In this document: piece by piece, positions 7,644 to 14,558 of the stretch
Layout: every line of letters starts with the position of its first letter
Numbering within the stretch: the stretch's first letter is position 1
Source of the DNA: an uncultured Lachnospiraceae bacterium
GTDB lineage: Bacteria > Bacillota > Clostridia > Lachnospirales > Lachnospiraceae
Assembly (NCBI GenBank): GCA_934293575.1
Contig: CAKQYU010000015.1
Coordinates: forward strand, 1-37,745
Length of the DNA: 37,745 bases
Direction of reading: 5' to 3'
The notes under the pieces: model-generated
What the model saw: only the letters and a program-made list of their open reading frames with translations
The model's database searches: none
What the model was told of the DNA's origin: nothing
Program-made: the position numbers and the translations under genes

Positions 7644-8969
7644 ATGCCAGAAACAGTAACAAATAAAAAAGATTATTATAAAGCAGCGTTGGTATCTTTA
7701 ATCGGATTGTCGATACCGACGATTTTGGAGGAAATACTGTCCACACTTCTTCAATATGTGGATACCGCCATGGTTGGTCAGTTAGGAGAAAAGGCAACAG
7801 CGGCTGTCAGTACCACAACAACAATTGGATGGTTGTTACATTCCATTCCAAGTGCAATTGCAGTTGCAATGTTAGCGTCTGCATCTAAGGCAAACGGTGC
7901 GGGAGATGGGAAGAAACTGAAACGGTTAGCGGGACAGGCAATTATTTATGCATTTACAATTGGTATTGTTTTGGAAATTGTAGCATTTTTGATATCACCG
8001 CATATACCGGTCTGGATGGGCGTAGAACCGGACATTGTAAAACCGGCAAGTATGTATTTTTCCATTACCAGTATTACATTGGTATTTCGGACTTCATCAA
8101 GAGTTTTTTCGGCAATGATTCGCTCCATTAAGGATACGAAATCGCCAATGTATATCAGTGTTGCGGAGAATGTATTAAATGTTTTGTTAAATATTGTTTT
8201 TATATATAAATTAAATCTTGGCGTGGTTGGTGCAGCAATTGCATCCAGCATCAGTTTTGGATTAGGTGGAATTGCCATGTTTGTATTAATGCTGAGTAAG
8301 GCAAAGCTTCGGCCATCCCTCCGGGATATCAGACCTGATACGGCAATTTTATCGGAAGTGTTTGAAATTGGTTTGCCGGCACTTGGTATTACCATAGTCA
8401 GTTGTCTGGGTTATATTGTATTTGCCAGTATGGTTTCCGGTATGGGAACAACCAGATTTGCGGCGCACTCCATTGCGATTACAGCCGAACAGATTGTATA
8501 TATACCGGGATATGGACTTCGGGTAGCTACAAGTACATTGGTAGGAAATTCAATTGGAGAGGGAAATCAGTCAAAATTAAAGACAACGGAACACGTTGCA
8601 ATTTTGTTAACCATTCTGATGATGGTAGTTAATGGAATTTTATTGTATCTGTTTGCCTATCCGTTTATGCAGATATTTACAAACTCAATGGAGGTTGCAC
8701 GTATTGGCAGTCAGATGCTGAAACTGGTTTCGTTTTCGGAACCGTTCTTTGGATTGATGATTGTTCTGGAAGGGATTTCCTATGGAATGGGAAAAACAAA
8801 GCATGTATTTGTCTGTGAATCTATCAGTATGTGGGGGGTCCGGATTTTGGGTACCTTTGTCTGTGTGAAAATCTTAGGACTGGGATTAACGGCTGTCTGG
8901 ATTTGTATGATTGCAGACAATATCTGTAAATCCCTGTTATTGTTGCTTTTCCGTCCAAGACATGTTTAA
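7644..8969 (+). CDS. MATE-family multidrug/cation antiporter
   Basis: This 441-residue, very hydrophobic protein has about 12 membrane helices in two related halves. The MATE start pattern is clear: LSIPTILEEILSTLLQYVDTAMVGQLG, cited here in parts as IPTILEE and YVDTAMVGQLG, followed by TTTTIGWLLHSIPSAIA. The second half begins near SEVFEIGLPALG. MATE proteins export organic cations or drugs in exchange for Na+ or H+. A GGATGGAGG site at 7622-7630 precedes ATG 7644 at a rather long spacing. It lies 36 bases behind the BMP gene and may belong to the same transcript. Its stop overlaps the stop of the convergent kinase gene by four bases, with no terminator between. Confidence 0.9.
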   Translation: MPETVTNKKDYYKAALVSLIGLSIPTILEEILSTLLQYVDTAMVGQLGEKATAAVSTTTTIGWLLHSIPSAIAVAMLASASKANGAGDGKKLKRLAGQAIIYAFTIGIVLEIVAFLISPHIPVWMGVEPDIVKPASMYFSITSITLVFRTSSRVFSAMIRSIKDTKSPMYISVAENVLNVLLNIVFIYKLNLGVVGAAIASSISFGLGGIAMFVLMLSKAKLRPSLRDIRPDTAILSEVFEIGLPALGITIVSCLGYIVFASMVSGMGTTRFAAHSIAITAEQIVYIPGYGLRVATSTLVGNSIGEGNQSKLKTTEHVAILLTILMMVVNGILLYLFAYPFMQIFTNSMEVARIGSQMLKLVSFSEPFFGLMIVLEGISYGMGKTKHVFVCESISMWGVRILGTFVCVKILGLGLTAVWICMIADNICKSLLLLLFRPRHV

Positions 8970-10234
8970 TCACAGAAAATCAGAATATTTGCATAGAAAT
9001 AGTTCTCATCGCAGTCCGTCTGCATTGCACCACCGTATTTCATGGTAACCTGTTCCATATTCTTTAGTCCGATTCCATGTGAAAGGGAATCGGATTTTGT
9101 TGTCCGGAAGGTATGGTTGATTTTCTGACGATGACCGGAATATGTATTTTTGGTAGCAATGATAAGCCGGTTTTTGCTGTATATCAATTGAAAATCAATC
9201 ATAGGTTTTTCTGCATCTTTTGCATTTTCAATACAGTTACTCCAAAGATTACCGAGTAATATAGTCAGATCCTTTTCATCCGGATTTAAGTCACCCGGAT
9301 ATTCCACATGATAGGATACGGTAATGTTATATTGTTTTGCGATGGAAATGTAATAATTACAGATTCCGTTAATCAACATATTGCCGGAGTTTACATAACT
9401 CTGATTTTGCTCAACATCCGTAAGCAGTTTGTTTACATAGTCAATGACACTCTGATCCTTGCTCTTTTGTGCAAGGATATCAATTGCCAGCAGATGATTT
9501 TTCAAATCATGCCGGATGTTCTTGGTTGTTTCACTGATTAAATTCATATGTTCAATTTCATTATGAAAATATTTGTTTTGCAACAGTAAGATTTTCTGTT
9601 GTTCTTCTTTCTCATAGAAAATCAACTGTTTGTCATATAGCCAGATTGTACCGAAGGCCAATAACAGCAGTGCGATAACAATACATAAAAACTGCCAGTT
9701 GGCAACATTATCAAATGAAAAAATCTGAAAGATAACAAACAGACAAAGAATTGGAATTGCAAAGGTAATCAGGCTGTGCGACAAAGGGATTGCCTGTGTA
9801 TTTTTCCCTTTTTTGAATCTTCGGTAAATTAGGCAGAATAAAAAAAGTAAAAGGGGATCTAAAGTAATTCCAATATAGGAAGCATAAAAACCTGTTTGAA
9901 TAAAGGAAAAAGACTTATATCCGGACAGTATCATAATAATTGATTCTGTGATGCATGTTAGTGCAAGAGAGAATGCAGCACCAATTAAGGCAGTGATTTT
10001 TGGAACATGATAAAATAGTGCAATAATAAGTAAGCTAATAATATTGAGCCCTAAGGTCAGAATCGGTAAATCAATAAAGATATATTCCAAGGTGACTACT
10101 ATATAAAAGATACAAAATCCAATATCGGCAGTTTTATTTTTTTCCTCAAAGAAACTGGTGTATAGCAGACGCAAGCTATAGGTACGAAGTAAATTACTGA
10201 TGGTATAGAGTATAATATATGTGGTTGGTTTCAT
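8966..10234 (-). CDS. agrC: AgrC-like GHKL sensor histidine kinase
   Basis: This 422-residue protein has about six or seven N-terminal membrane helices (residues 1-205), a linker and a cytoplasmic kinase. The phospho-acceptor region is NIRHDLKNHL (His near 242), typical of HPK10 kinases of peptide-sensing systems. The N box is LGNLWSNCIENA and the G box SHGIGLKNMEQV, making a GHKL ATPase. HPK10 kinases read cyclic autoinducing peptides and phosphorylate LytTR regulators. It follows the LytTR regulator gene by nine bases in one operon and diverges from agrD/agrB, which identifies it as the agr receptor. The symbol is by position and family; strict orthology was not tested. Confidence 0.85.
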   Translation of the reverse strand: MKPTTYIILYTISNLLRTYSLRLLYTSFFEEKNKTADIGFCIFYIVVTLEYIFIDLPILTLGLNIISLLIIALFYHVPKITALIGAAFSLALTCITESIIMILSGYKSFSFIQTGFYASYIGITLDPLLLFLFCLIYRRFKKGKNTQAIPLSHSLITFAIPILCLFVIFQIFSFDNVANWQFLCIVIALLLLAFGTIWLYDKQLIFYEKEEQQKILLLQNKYFHNEIEHMNLISETTKNIRHDLKNHLLAIDILAQKSKDQSVIDYVNKLLTDVEQNQSYVNSGNMLINGICNYYISIAKQYNITVSYHVEYPGDLNPDEKDLTILLGNLWSNCIENAKDAEKPMIDFQLIYSKNRLIIATKNTYSGHRQKINHTFRTTKSDSLSHGIGLKNMEQVTMKYGGAMQTDCDENYFYANILIFCD

Positions 10235-10243
10235 GGTATAATC

Positions 10244-10975
10244 TTATCCTTCCTGTGTTAGTGTATGTTGAATCTGGAATTCCTGGATTTTCTTCTGGTG
10301 TGCCCGGCTGATTGGAATCTCTTCCCCGTTTTCCATAATGACGGAATCCCGGTGCCAGATTTTTACTTTATTATAGTTGATAATAAAGGATTTGTGCGGC
10401 GAGATAAAGTCATAGGGTTCTAATTCACTTAACAATTTGGAAAACGGTGTATTCACTTCATAGATTTCATTGAAGGTACAGTGAATCTGCTTTTGTCTGC
10501 CAAAGGATTCGATATAGATAATATGCTGTATCTTCAAGGTAATATTTTCCCGCCCGGAGAAAAACTGCAGGGTCTGGTTATTGCAGTTCCATAGAGATAC
10601 GGACTTGGACAGGATATTTGTCAGTTGTTTTGGTTGGATTGGTTTAATCAGAAAATGAAAAGGCTGATAGTCAAACAGCCTCATGGCATACTGCGGCTGA
10701 CTTGAGATGAATACAATGTGCATGGCAGCTTCGGCTAACTGATTGCGGATAAAACCTGCCACATCGATTCCGTCGGTTGCACAGTCCGGAAATTCAATAT
10801 CCAGAAATACGAGCTGATACCGTTTTCCTTCTTCTAAATTCTTCCTAAAGTCTGTGACGGAGGTAAAGTCCTCGATGGTGTAAGGTATATATAGATTTTT
10901 CATGATATTCATAATGTTCTTTTTAAAATCCGATAAAAAAACCGCATTGTCATCACAAATTGCTATATGGAACAT
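10244..10975 (-). CDS. agrA: LytTR response regulator (AgrA-like), kinase-linked
   Basis: This 243-residue protein has an N-terminal receiver with acidic pair DD8-9, phospho-acceptor D59 in QLVFLDIEFP, FISSQ and IKPI. A C-terminal LytTR DNA-binding domain runs from about 135 to 238 (IIYIESFGRQKQIHCT, FISPHKSFIINYNKV). LytTR regulators bind direct repeats about two helical turns apart. The ATG has GGAGG just upstream on the minus strand. Operon order is regulator then kinase. It is the natural partner of the adjacent AgrC-like kinase and the best candidate to bind the repeats at 11496-11529. Confidence 0.87.
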   Translation of the reverse strand: MFHIAICDDNAVFLSDFKKNIMNIMKNLYIPYTIEDFTSVTDFRKNLEEGKRYQLVFLDIEFPDCATDGIDVAGFIRNQLAEAAMHIVFISSQPQYAMRLFDYQPFHFLIKPIQPKQLTNILSKSVSLWNCNNQTLQFFSGRENITLKIQHIIYIESFGRQKQIHCTFNEIYEVNTPFSKLLSELEPYDFISPHKSFIINYNKVKIWHRDSVIMENGEEIPISRAHQKKIQEFQIQHTLTQEG

Positions 10976-11006
10976 CTTTTTTACCTCCGTTGTATCTTAT
11001 AACCTA

Positions 11007-11035
11007 AGTATATAAGAAGGAAAAAGACAAGTCAA
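11007..11035 (-). promoter_or_regulatory. Promoter of the LytTR regulator-kinase operon
   Basis: Read on the minus strand, TTGACT (11035-11030) and TATACT (11012-11007) are separated by 17 bases, a near-consensus sigma-A promoter. It overlaps the end of the XRE gene and lies about 30 bases before the regulator start. Confidence 0.75.
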
Positions 11036-11388
11036 TTGGATTCATCGGTATTGTTTCGTATCTTCTGGTAGTACTGAATCATACGCATCTGCATTGCCAG
11101 CCACTGTTCTTCGTTCGAACACAGGTGAAGATTTAGTAAGGAATCATCCGTGATATCGGAACAGTAGGAACGATTTCCGGTCAGAATATAACCGATGTCG
11201 ATATGATAGAGTGAGTATAACTGCTGAAGCTTATCGGATGTAATCATGCTTTTGCCGGTTTCAATTTTCCGGTAAGCGTCATTTGACCAATTGAGGCTTT
11301 TTGCAAATGCCTGTTGACTCATATGTAAAATCTGCCGGAACTCCTTTAAACGGTGTCCGACCTCTTTTTTATCAAAATTATCCTCCAT
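11032..11388 (-). CDS. XRE-family transcriptional regulator
   Basis: This 118-residue protein has a helix-turn-helix at about residues 8-66 (HRLKEFRQILHMSQQAFA, WSNDAYRKIETGKSMIT) and a short C-terminal region of unknown role. It reads leftward from the agr promoter region and is separated from the kinase operon by that operon's own promoter. The start is supported by GGGGA on the minus strand. CTGGTAA at 11392-11398, just before its start, is the reverse complement of the TTACCAG core of the repeats in front of agrD, so the two sides may share regulation (inference). The target is unknown. Confidence 0.82.
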   Translation of the reverse strand: MEDNFDKKEVGHRLKEFRQILHMSQQAFAKSLNWSNDAYRKIETGKSMITSDKLQQLYSLYHIDIGYILTGNRSYCSDITDDSLLNLHLCSNEEQWLAMQMRMIQYYQKIRNNTDESN

Positions 11389-11471
11389 ATGCTGGTAATC
11401 CCCTTATCTTTAGTATTCTTAAATCATATCAAGTTTATTTGGTTTTGTAAGTGTGAAAAATAATCACAAAA

Positions 11472-11563
11472 AGTGGTAAAATAAGGCACAAAATTACCAG
11501 TTATTACAATAAAACTACCAGTTGTTACATCTACAAAATTTGACACGGAAAGTGTGCTATAGT
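11472..11563 (+). promoter_or_regulatory. agrD promoter with two LytTR-type direct repeats
   Basis: ACCAGTTATTACA at 11496-11508 is repeated as ACCAGTTGTTACA at 11517-11529, exactly 21 bp apart, the two-turn spacing used by LytTR regulators. A related word in opposite orientation (GTGGTAA) is at 11473-11479. A TGTGA/TCACA dyad with a 7-base gap lies at 11452-11468. Downstream, an extended -10 (TGCTATAGT, TATAGT at 11558-11563) has no -35 at proper spacing; the TTGACA at 11540-11545 is only 12 bases away. This suits an activator-dependent promoter. Confidence 0.7.
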
Positions 11564-11583
11564 TATGCAAAAGGAGGTGGATG

Positions 11584-11730
11584 ATGATGCATATGAACAA
11601 GAATTTTATGTCAAAGGCAATGAAATTATTAGCGCTTACCGTTGTATTCGTAACAGCTAATTCTACCTGCGCATTTTTTATGGGACAGGAAAAATTGCCA
11701 GAAGCTGCAAATGATATGAAGTTGTGGTAA
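11584..11730 (+). CDS. agrD: AgrD-type cyclic autoinducer prepeptide
   Basis: This is a 48-residue frame behind AAGGAGG at 11571-11577; ATGs at 11581, 11584 and 11587 are all possible starts. An amphipathic/hydrophobic leader (MSKAMKLLALTVVFVTA) is followed by the signal core NSTCAFFM and the tail GQEKLPEAAND. This is the AgrD plan: an N-terminal membrane leader, a Cys four residues before the cut, and an acidic tail with a conserved proline. By analogy with the Clostridium perfringens ring, C29 to M33 would close a five-residue thiolactone (CAFFM). It lies upstream of agrB and behind a LytTR-type operator. The exact N-terminus of the mature peptide is not predictable. Confidence 0.87.
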   Translation: MMHMNKNFMSKAMKLLALTVVFVTANSTCAFFMGQEKLPEAANDMKLW

Positions 11731-11732
11731 TG

Positions 11733-11781
11733 AATTTAAGGGGAAGCTTCCGTAATATTTAAGGAAGCTTCTCCTTAAATT
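11733..11781 (+). other. Strong stem-loop between agrD and agrB
   Basis: A 19-bp stem with one G-U pair (11733-11751 with 11763-11781) encloses an 11-base loop. It carries no U tract (TGTAAAAG follows), so it is either a weak terminator/attenuator or an mRNA-stabilising hairpin that sets agrD above agrB. Confidence 0.75.
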
Positions 11782-11820
11782 GTAAAAGATGTATGAAAAC
11801 AAAGAACTGAGGATGATGGA

Positions 11821-12378
11821 TTGAATCAAATATGGAAGGTTTATCGGAATAATCTTGAGAATCATATGGAGGATGAGGAGTTATACCGATATGGAATGCG
11901 ACAACTAAAGACTGGTTTATTGAATATAGCAACGATTCTTTTATTGGGATTTTTGTTTCGTCAGATAGGAGAAGGAATTCTTTTTGCGGTTTGTTATATT
12001 TTATTAAGAAAGTCAGCCGGAGGGTATCATGCAAAGAACGCAAAACGATGTTATATCGACTCCGTGATATTATATGTTTTAGCTTTGTGTCTGATTCATT
12101 TTTTAAAACCGGATATCCGATATGCGGGAATTACGCTTTTTCTGTTTTTAATTCTCTTGCATGTTATTCCGGTTGAGAATATCAACAAGCCGTTGAATCC
12201 GGAAGAAAGACGGATTTATAAAAAAGGTGCGGTGGTTTTGTTTATATTCTTTTTTCTGCTCGAAGCCTTGTTATACAAGATGGGGATATTGACCGGCTAT
12301 ATGGCGGTGAATACAGCCATTTTGGGAACCGAGGTTTTACTGCTTCTTCAGTTGATGATAACAAAAATAAAAAATTAA
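11821..12378 (+). CDS. agrB: AgrB-type prepeptide-processing membrane endopeptidase
   Basis: This 185-residue protein starts at TTG 11821, behind a GAGGATG site. It has about five or six membrane helices. The catalytic cysteine-protease pair is present as H70 and C77 in KSAGGYHAKNAKRCYID, with the seven-residue spacing of staphylococcal AgrB. AgrB cuts the acidic tail off AgrD and catalyses thiolactone formation. The length matches the family (about 190). It lies 90 bases after agrD and four before the ubiquitin-like gene. Confidence 0.93.
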   Translation: MNQIWKVYRNNLENHMEDEELYRYGMRQLKTGLLNIATILLLGFLFRQIGEGILFAVCYILLRKSAGGYHAKNAKRCYIDSVILYVLALCLIHFLKPDIRYAGITLFLFLILLHVIPVENINKPLNPEERRIYKKGAVVLFIFFFLLEALLYKMGILTGYMAVNTAILGTEVLLLLQLMITKIKN

Positions 12379-12382
12379 AAAG

Positions 12383-12622
12383 ATGGGACTTGATGACATG
12401 TATGTCATTACAATTCGACAGCAGAAGATAGAAGTTATAATCAGGGTTTTTCCAAACCAGAGAATCTGTGCGGCTTTACATACCCTGAAGGTGAATGGAC
12501 ATATATTAGGAAAAGTAGATAAATTATTGGTATTTTCCAAAAGAAGACAGGAATTTCTGAATCAGAAAATGACATTTCGCGAGGCGGGAATATATGATGG
12601 AGATACCTTAGAACTGCAATAA
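12383..12622 (+). CDS. Small ubiquitin-like (beta-grasp, YukD/EsaB-like) protein
   Basis: This protein has 79 residues from ATG 12383, or 74 from ATG 12398. The second start gives MYVITIRQQ, a typical beta-grasp first strand, but neither start has a strong binding site, so translation may be coupled to agrB. The C-terminal pattern (MTFREAGIYDGDTLEL) is the usual ubiquitin-like ending of the YukD/EsaB family: a hydrophobic turn, then DGDxLxL. EsaB/YukD proteins belong to type VII secretion, but no such genes lie here. It ends in LEQ-type residues without a Gly-Gly tail, so conjugation is unlikely. Its position inside the agr unit suggests an accessory role (inference). Confidence 0.7.
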   Translation: MGLDDMYVITIRQQKIEVIIRVFPNQRICAALHTLKVNGHILGKVDKLLVFSKRRQEFLNQKMTFREAGIYDGDTLELQ

Positions 12623-12707
12623 CAAAGGATATTCATAATTGCAAAGAGATGCAACAAAGTTAAATTATTGTAAAATATGCAAAGATGTGCGATAGGAGGA
12701 CAATAAT

Positions 12708-13445
12708 TTGCTTAAGGTTGCAATCTGTGATGATTATGAAGTCGAGCGGGATTGGTTATACCATGTTGTAGGGAATAAAATAAGACCGTATCACATTTGT
12801 GATAAGCTAAAACAATATGAAAACGGTTCGGATCTGCTGCTTGAAATGACAGAAGACAATCGGTATGATTTGGTCTTTTTGGACATTAAATTAAATAATG
12901 AAAATGGAATTGATATAGCAGAGAGGTTAAAAAAGAAAAATCCTTACTGCTATATTGTTTTTGTATCGGGATATGAGGAATATCACAGGGCGGCATTTGA
13001 TGTTCAGCCCTATCAGTTTTTGGATAAACCGGTCAGGGAAGAAGAGATTGAAGCAATTCTTGATTCCGTAATCAATCTGCGCTGTCAGAAGGATAATGTA
13101 TTGGAGATCCCGACAAAGCGGGCGGATTACCGGCTAGTTGTAAATGATATTATGTATTTTATCACAGAAAAACGAGAAATCACCGCATATATGAGGGATG
13201 GTCAAACCTATCTGTTTTATGGTAAACTAAGTGAGATAGAAGGGCAGTTAGCAAACCTGTCGGATTGCTTCTTGCGTGCACACAAATCCTATCTTTTGAA
13301 TATGAACTATGTGAAGGTATTTGAAAGAGATGATATCATTATGCAGGATGAACGGAAGTTTTTAATCAGTGCACGGAAACAAAAAGAGGTAATTGACCGG
13401 TATCTGCAATTTGTCATAACCCATGGTGGAACAGAAAACAGATAG
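12708..13445 (+). CDS. Second LytTR response regulator, no adjacent kinase
   Basis: This 245-residue protein starts at TTG 12708, behind AGGAGG at 12694-12699. The receiver has DD8-9, D59 in DLVFLDIKLN, FVSGY and DKPV. The LytTR domain runs from about 130 to 240 (IMYFITEKREITAYM, FLRAHKSYLLNMNYV). It resembles the minus-strand regulator in plan, but the sequences differ widely, so it is not a recent duplicate. The nearest kinase is the AgrC-like one about 2.5 kb away on the other strand; it may share that kinase or answer another. Direct repeats TGCAAAGA at 12640 and 12678 lie upstream, 38 bases apart. Confidence 0.87.
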   Translation: MLKVAICDDYEVERDWLYHVVGNKIRPYHICDKLKQYENGSDLLLEMTEDNRYDLVFLDIKLNNENGIDIAERLKKKNPYCYIVFVSGYEEYHRAAFDVQPYQFLDKPVREEEIEAILDSVINLRCQKDNVLEIPTKRADYRLVVNDIMYFITEKREITAYMRDGQTYLFYGKLSEIEGQLANLSDCFLRAHKSYLLNMNYVKVFERDDIIMQDERKFLISARKQKEVIDRYLQFVITHGGTENR

Positions 13446-13524
13446 GAAAGAGATTTTGATGGAACTTCTTACACAGCCAACCTTATCAAGACAGCTTGCT
13501 GCATTAGAGGAGAAAGTGGGGTAA
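13423..13524 (+). pseudogene. Remnant resembling a LysR-type regulator helix-turn-helix
   Basis: In a frame shifted from the LytTR gene, ATG 13423 (or ATG 13459, preceded by AGGAAAGAG) leads to TQPTLSRQLAALEEKVG and a stop at 13522. That string is the recognition-helix region of LysR-type regulators (xQPTLSRQLxALEEELG). Nothing before or after matches the rest of a LysR protein, so it is a scrap left after deletion, or a 21-33-residue peptide gene. It overlaps the LytTR gene's end and supplies the next gene's binding-site region. Confidence 0.55.
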
Positions 13525-13527
13525 CGG

Positions 13528-14469
13528 ATGAAAATGAAAATCAAGCAATACGGATTGGCAGGATTGCTATTGGCGTTATTACTGATCGGGAATGGAACAT
13601 CTGCAACAAAGCCAATTGCACCGGTGCAAAATCAATATGAGGCAAAGACCGTAACAAGAGAGATTGCGGTTGAGAATCTGACCACACCGGAGGATCCGGA
13701 TTGTCCGTATGTGGAAGTAAATGATAATGAGCCGGATTTTGGTAAGAAGGAAAAAAGCTGTACGGATGCCTTTGAAAAGTATTCAAAATTGGATGAACTT
13801 GGAAGATGCGGGGTTGCCTATGCAAATATTTGTCAGGAAATCATGCCGACCCAAAAAAGAGGCAAAATTGGTAATGTGAAACCGAGTGGATGGCATACCG
13901 TAAAATACAACGATATCATTGATGGCAATTATCTGTATAACCGCTGTCATTTAATCGGATATCAGCTTGCAGGAGAAAATGCGAATGAGAAAAATCTGAT
14001 TACCGGAACGAGATATCTGAACGTGGAAGGCATGCTGCCATTTGAAAATATGATAGATGATTATGTAAAAGAAACCGATAATCATGTATTATATCGTGTT
14101 ACACCGATTTATGAAGGAGATAATCTGGTTGCTTCCGGGGTGGAAATGGAAGCCTATTCCGTTGAAGATAAGGGAAAGGGTATCTGTTTCCATGTATATT
14201 GTTATAACATCCAGCCGGGAATTACGATTGATTACGCAACCGGAGATTCAAAGAAGGATACCTCTTCCCAAAACAGTTATGAAAAGAAGGAGTCGGTTGC
14301 TGCTACGGAGGCTGTTACGGAGTCTGCCAATATGGTCTGGATATCGGCAACCGGAAGCAAATATCATTCCAAAAATAATTGCGGAAGAATGAATCCGGCA
14401 AAAGCAAGCCAGATGTCAGAGTCGGATGCGATTGCAAAAGGCTATGGAAAGTGTTCAAAATGCTGGTAA
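13528..14469 (+). CDS. Secreted DNA/RNA non-specific endonuclease
   Basis: This 313-residue protein has a signal peptide (basic start, GLAGLLLALLLI, likely cut after about residue 26). The nuclease domain covers about 60-235. The catalytic histidine is H141 in NRCHLIGYQ, the family's N/DRxH motif, with ENANEKNLITGTRYLN supplying the metal-binding asparagine. After a Ser/Thr-rich linker, a C-terminal module (KYHSKNNCGRMN, KGYGKCSKCW) with three cysteines and a histidine may bind zinc. Such enzymes degrade extracellular DNA/RNA for nutrition or act on biofilm DNA. It follows the agr-linked regulator by 82 bases and may be a target of it (inference). Confidence 0.87.
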   Translation: MKMKIKQYGLAGLLLALLLIGNGTSATKPIAPVQNQYEAKTVTREIAVENLTTPEDPDCPYVEVNDNEPDFGKKEKSCTDAFEKYSKLDELGRCGVAYANICQEIMPTQKRGKIGNVKPSGWHTVKYNDIIDGNYLYNRCHLIGYQLAGENANEKNLITGTRYLNVEGMLPFENMIDDYVKETDNHVLYRVTPIYEGDNLVASGVEMEAYSVEDKGKGICFHVYCYNIQPGITIDYATGDSKKDTSSQNSYEKKESVAATEAVTESANMVWISATGSKYHSKNNCGRMNPAKASQMSESDAIAKGYGKCSKCW

Positions 14470-14485
14470 AAAAAGCTTCTTTTCA

Positions 14486-14517
14486 TTGACTTTTCTTATT
14501 GGTTAGTTTACACTAAT
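14486..14517 (+). promoter_or_regulatory. Promoter with overlapping dyad before the ABC exporter
   Basis: TTGACT (14486-14491), a 17-base spacer and TACACT (14509-14514) form a good promoter. The -10 lies inside the dyad TTAGT-TTAC-ACTAA (14504-14517), which would let a repressor, for example of the TetR type, block transcription. No such regulator gene is adjacent. Confidence 0.7.
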
Positions 14518-14558
14518 CGTTGTGAGTTTGCGAGAACTAAAATAAGGGAGGATAATCA

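Noticed and set aside
8960..8975. Terminator between the convergent MATE and kinase genes
   Set aside because: The stops overlap by four bases and there is no hairpin with a T tract.
12383..12622. Type VII secretion locus around the ubiquitin-like gene
   Set aside because: No WXG100, EssC or EsaA-like genes occur in the window.
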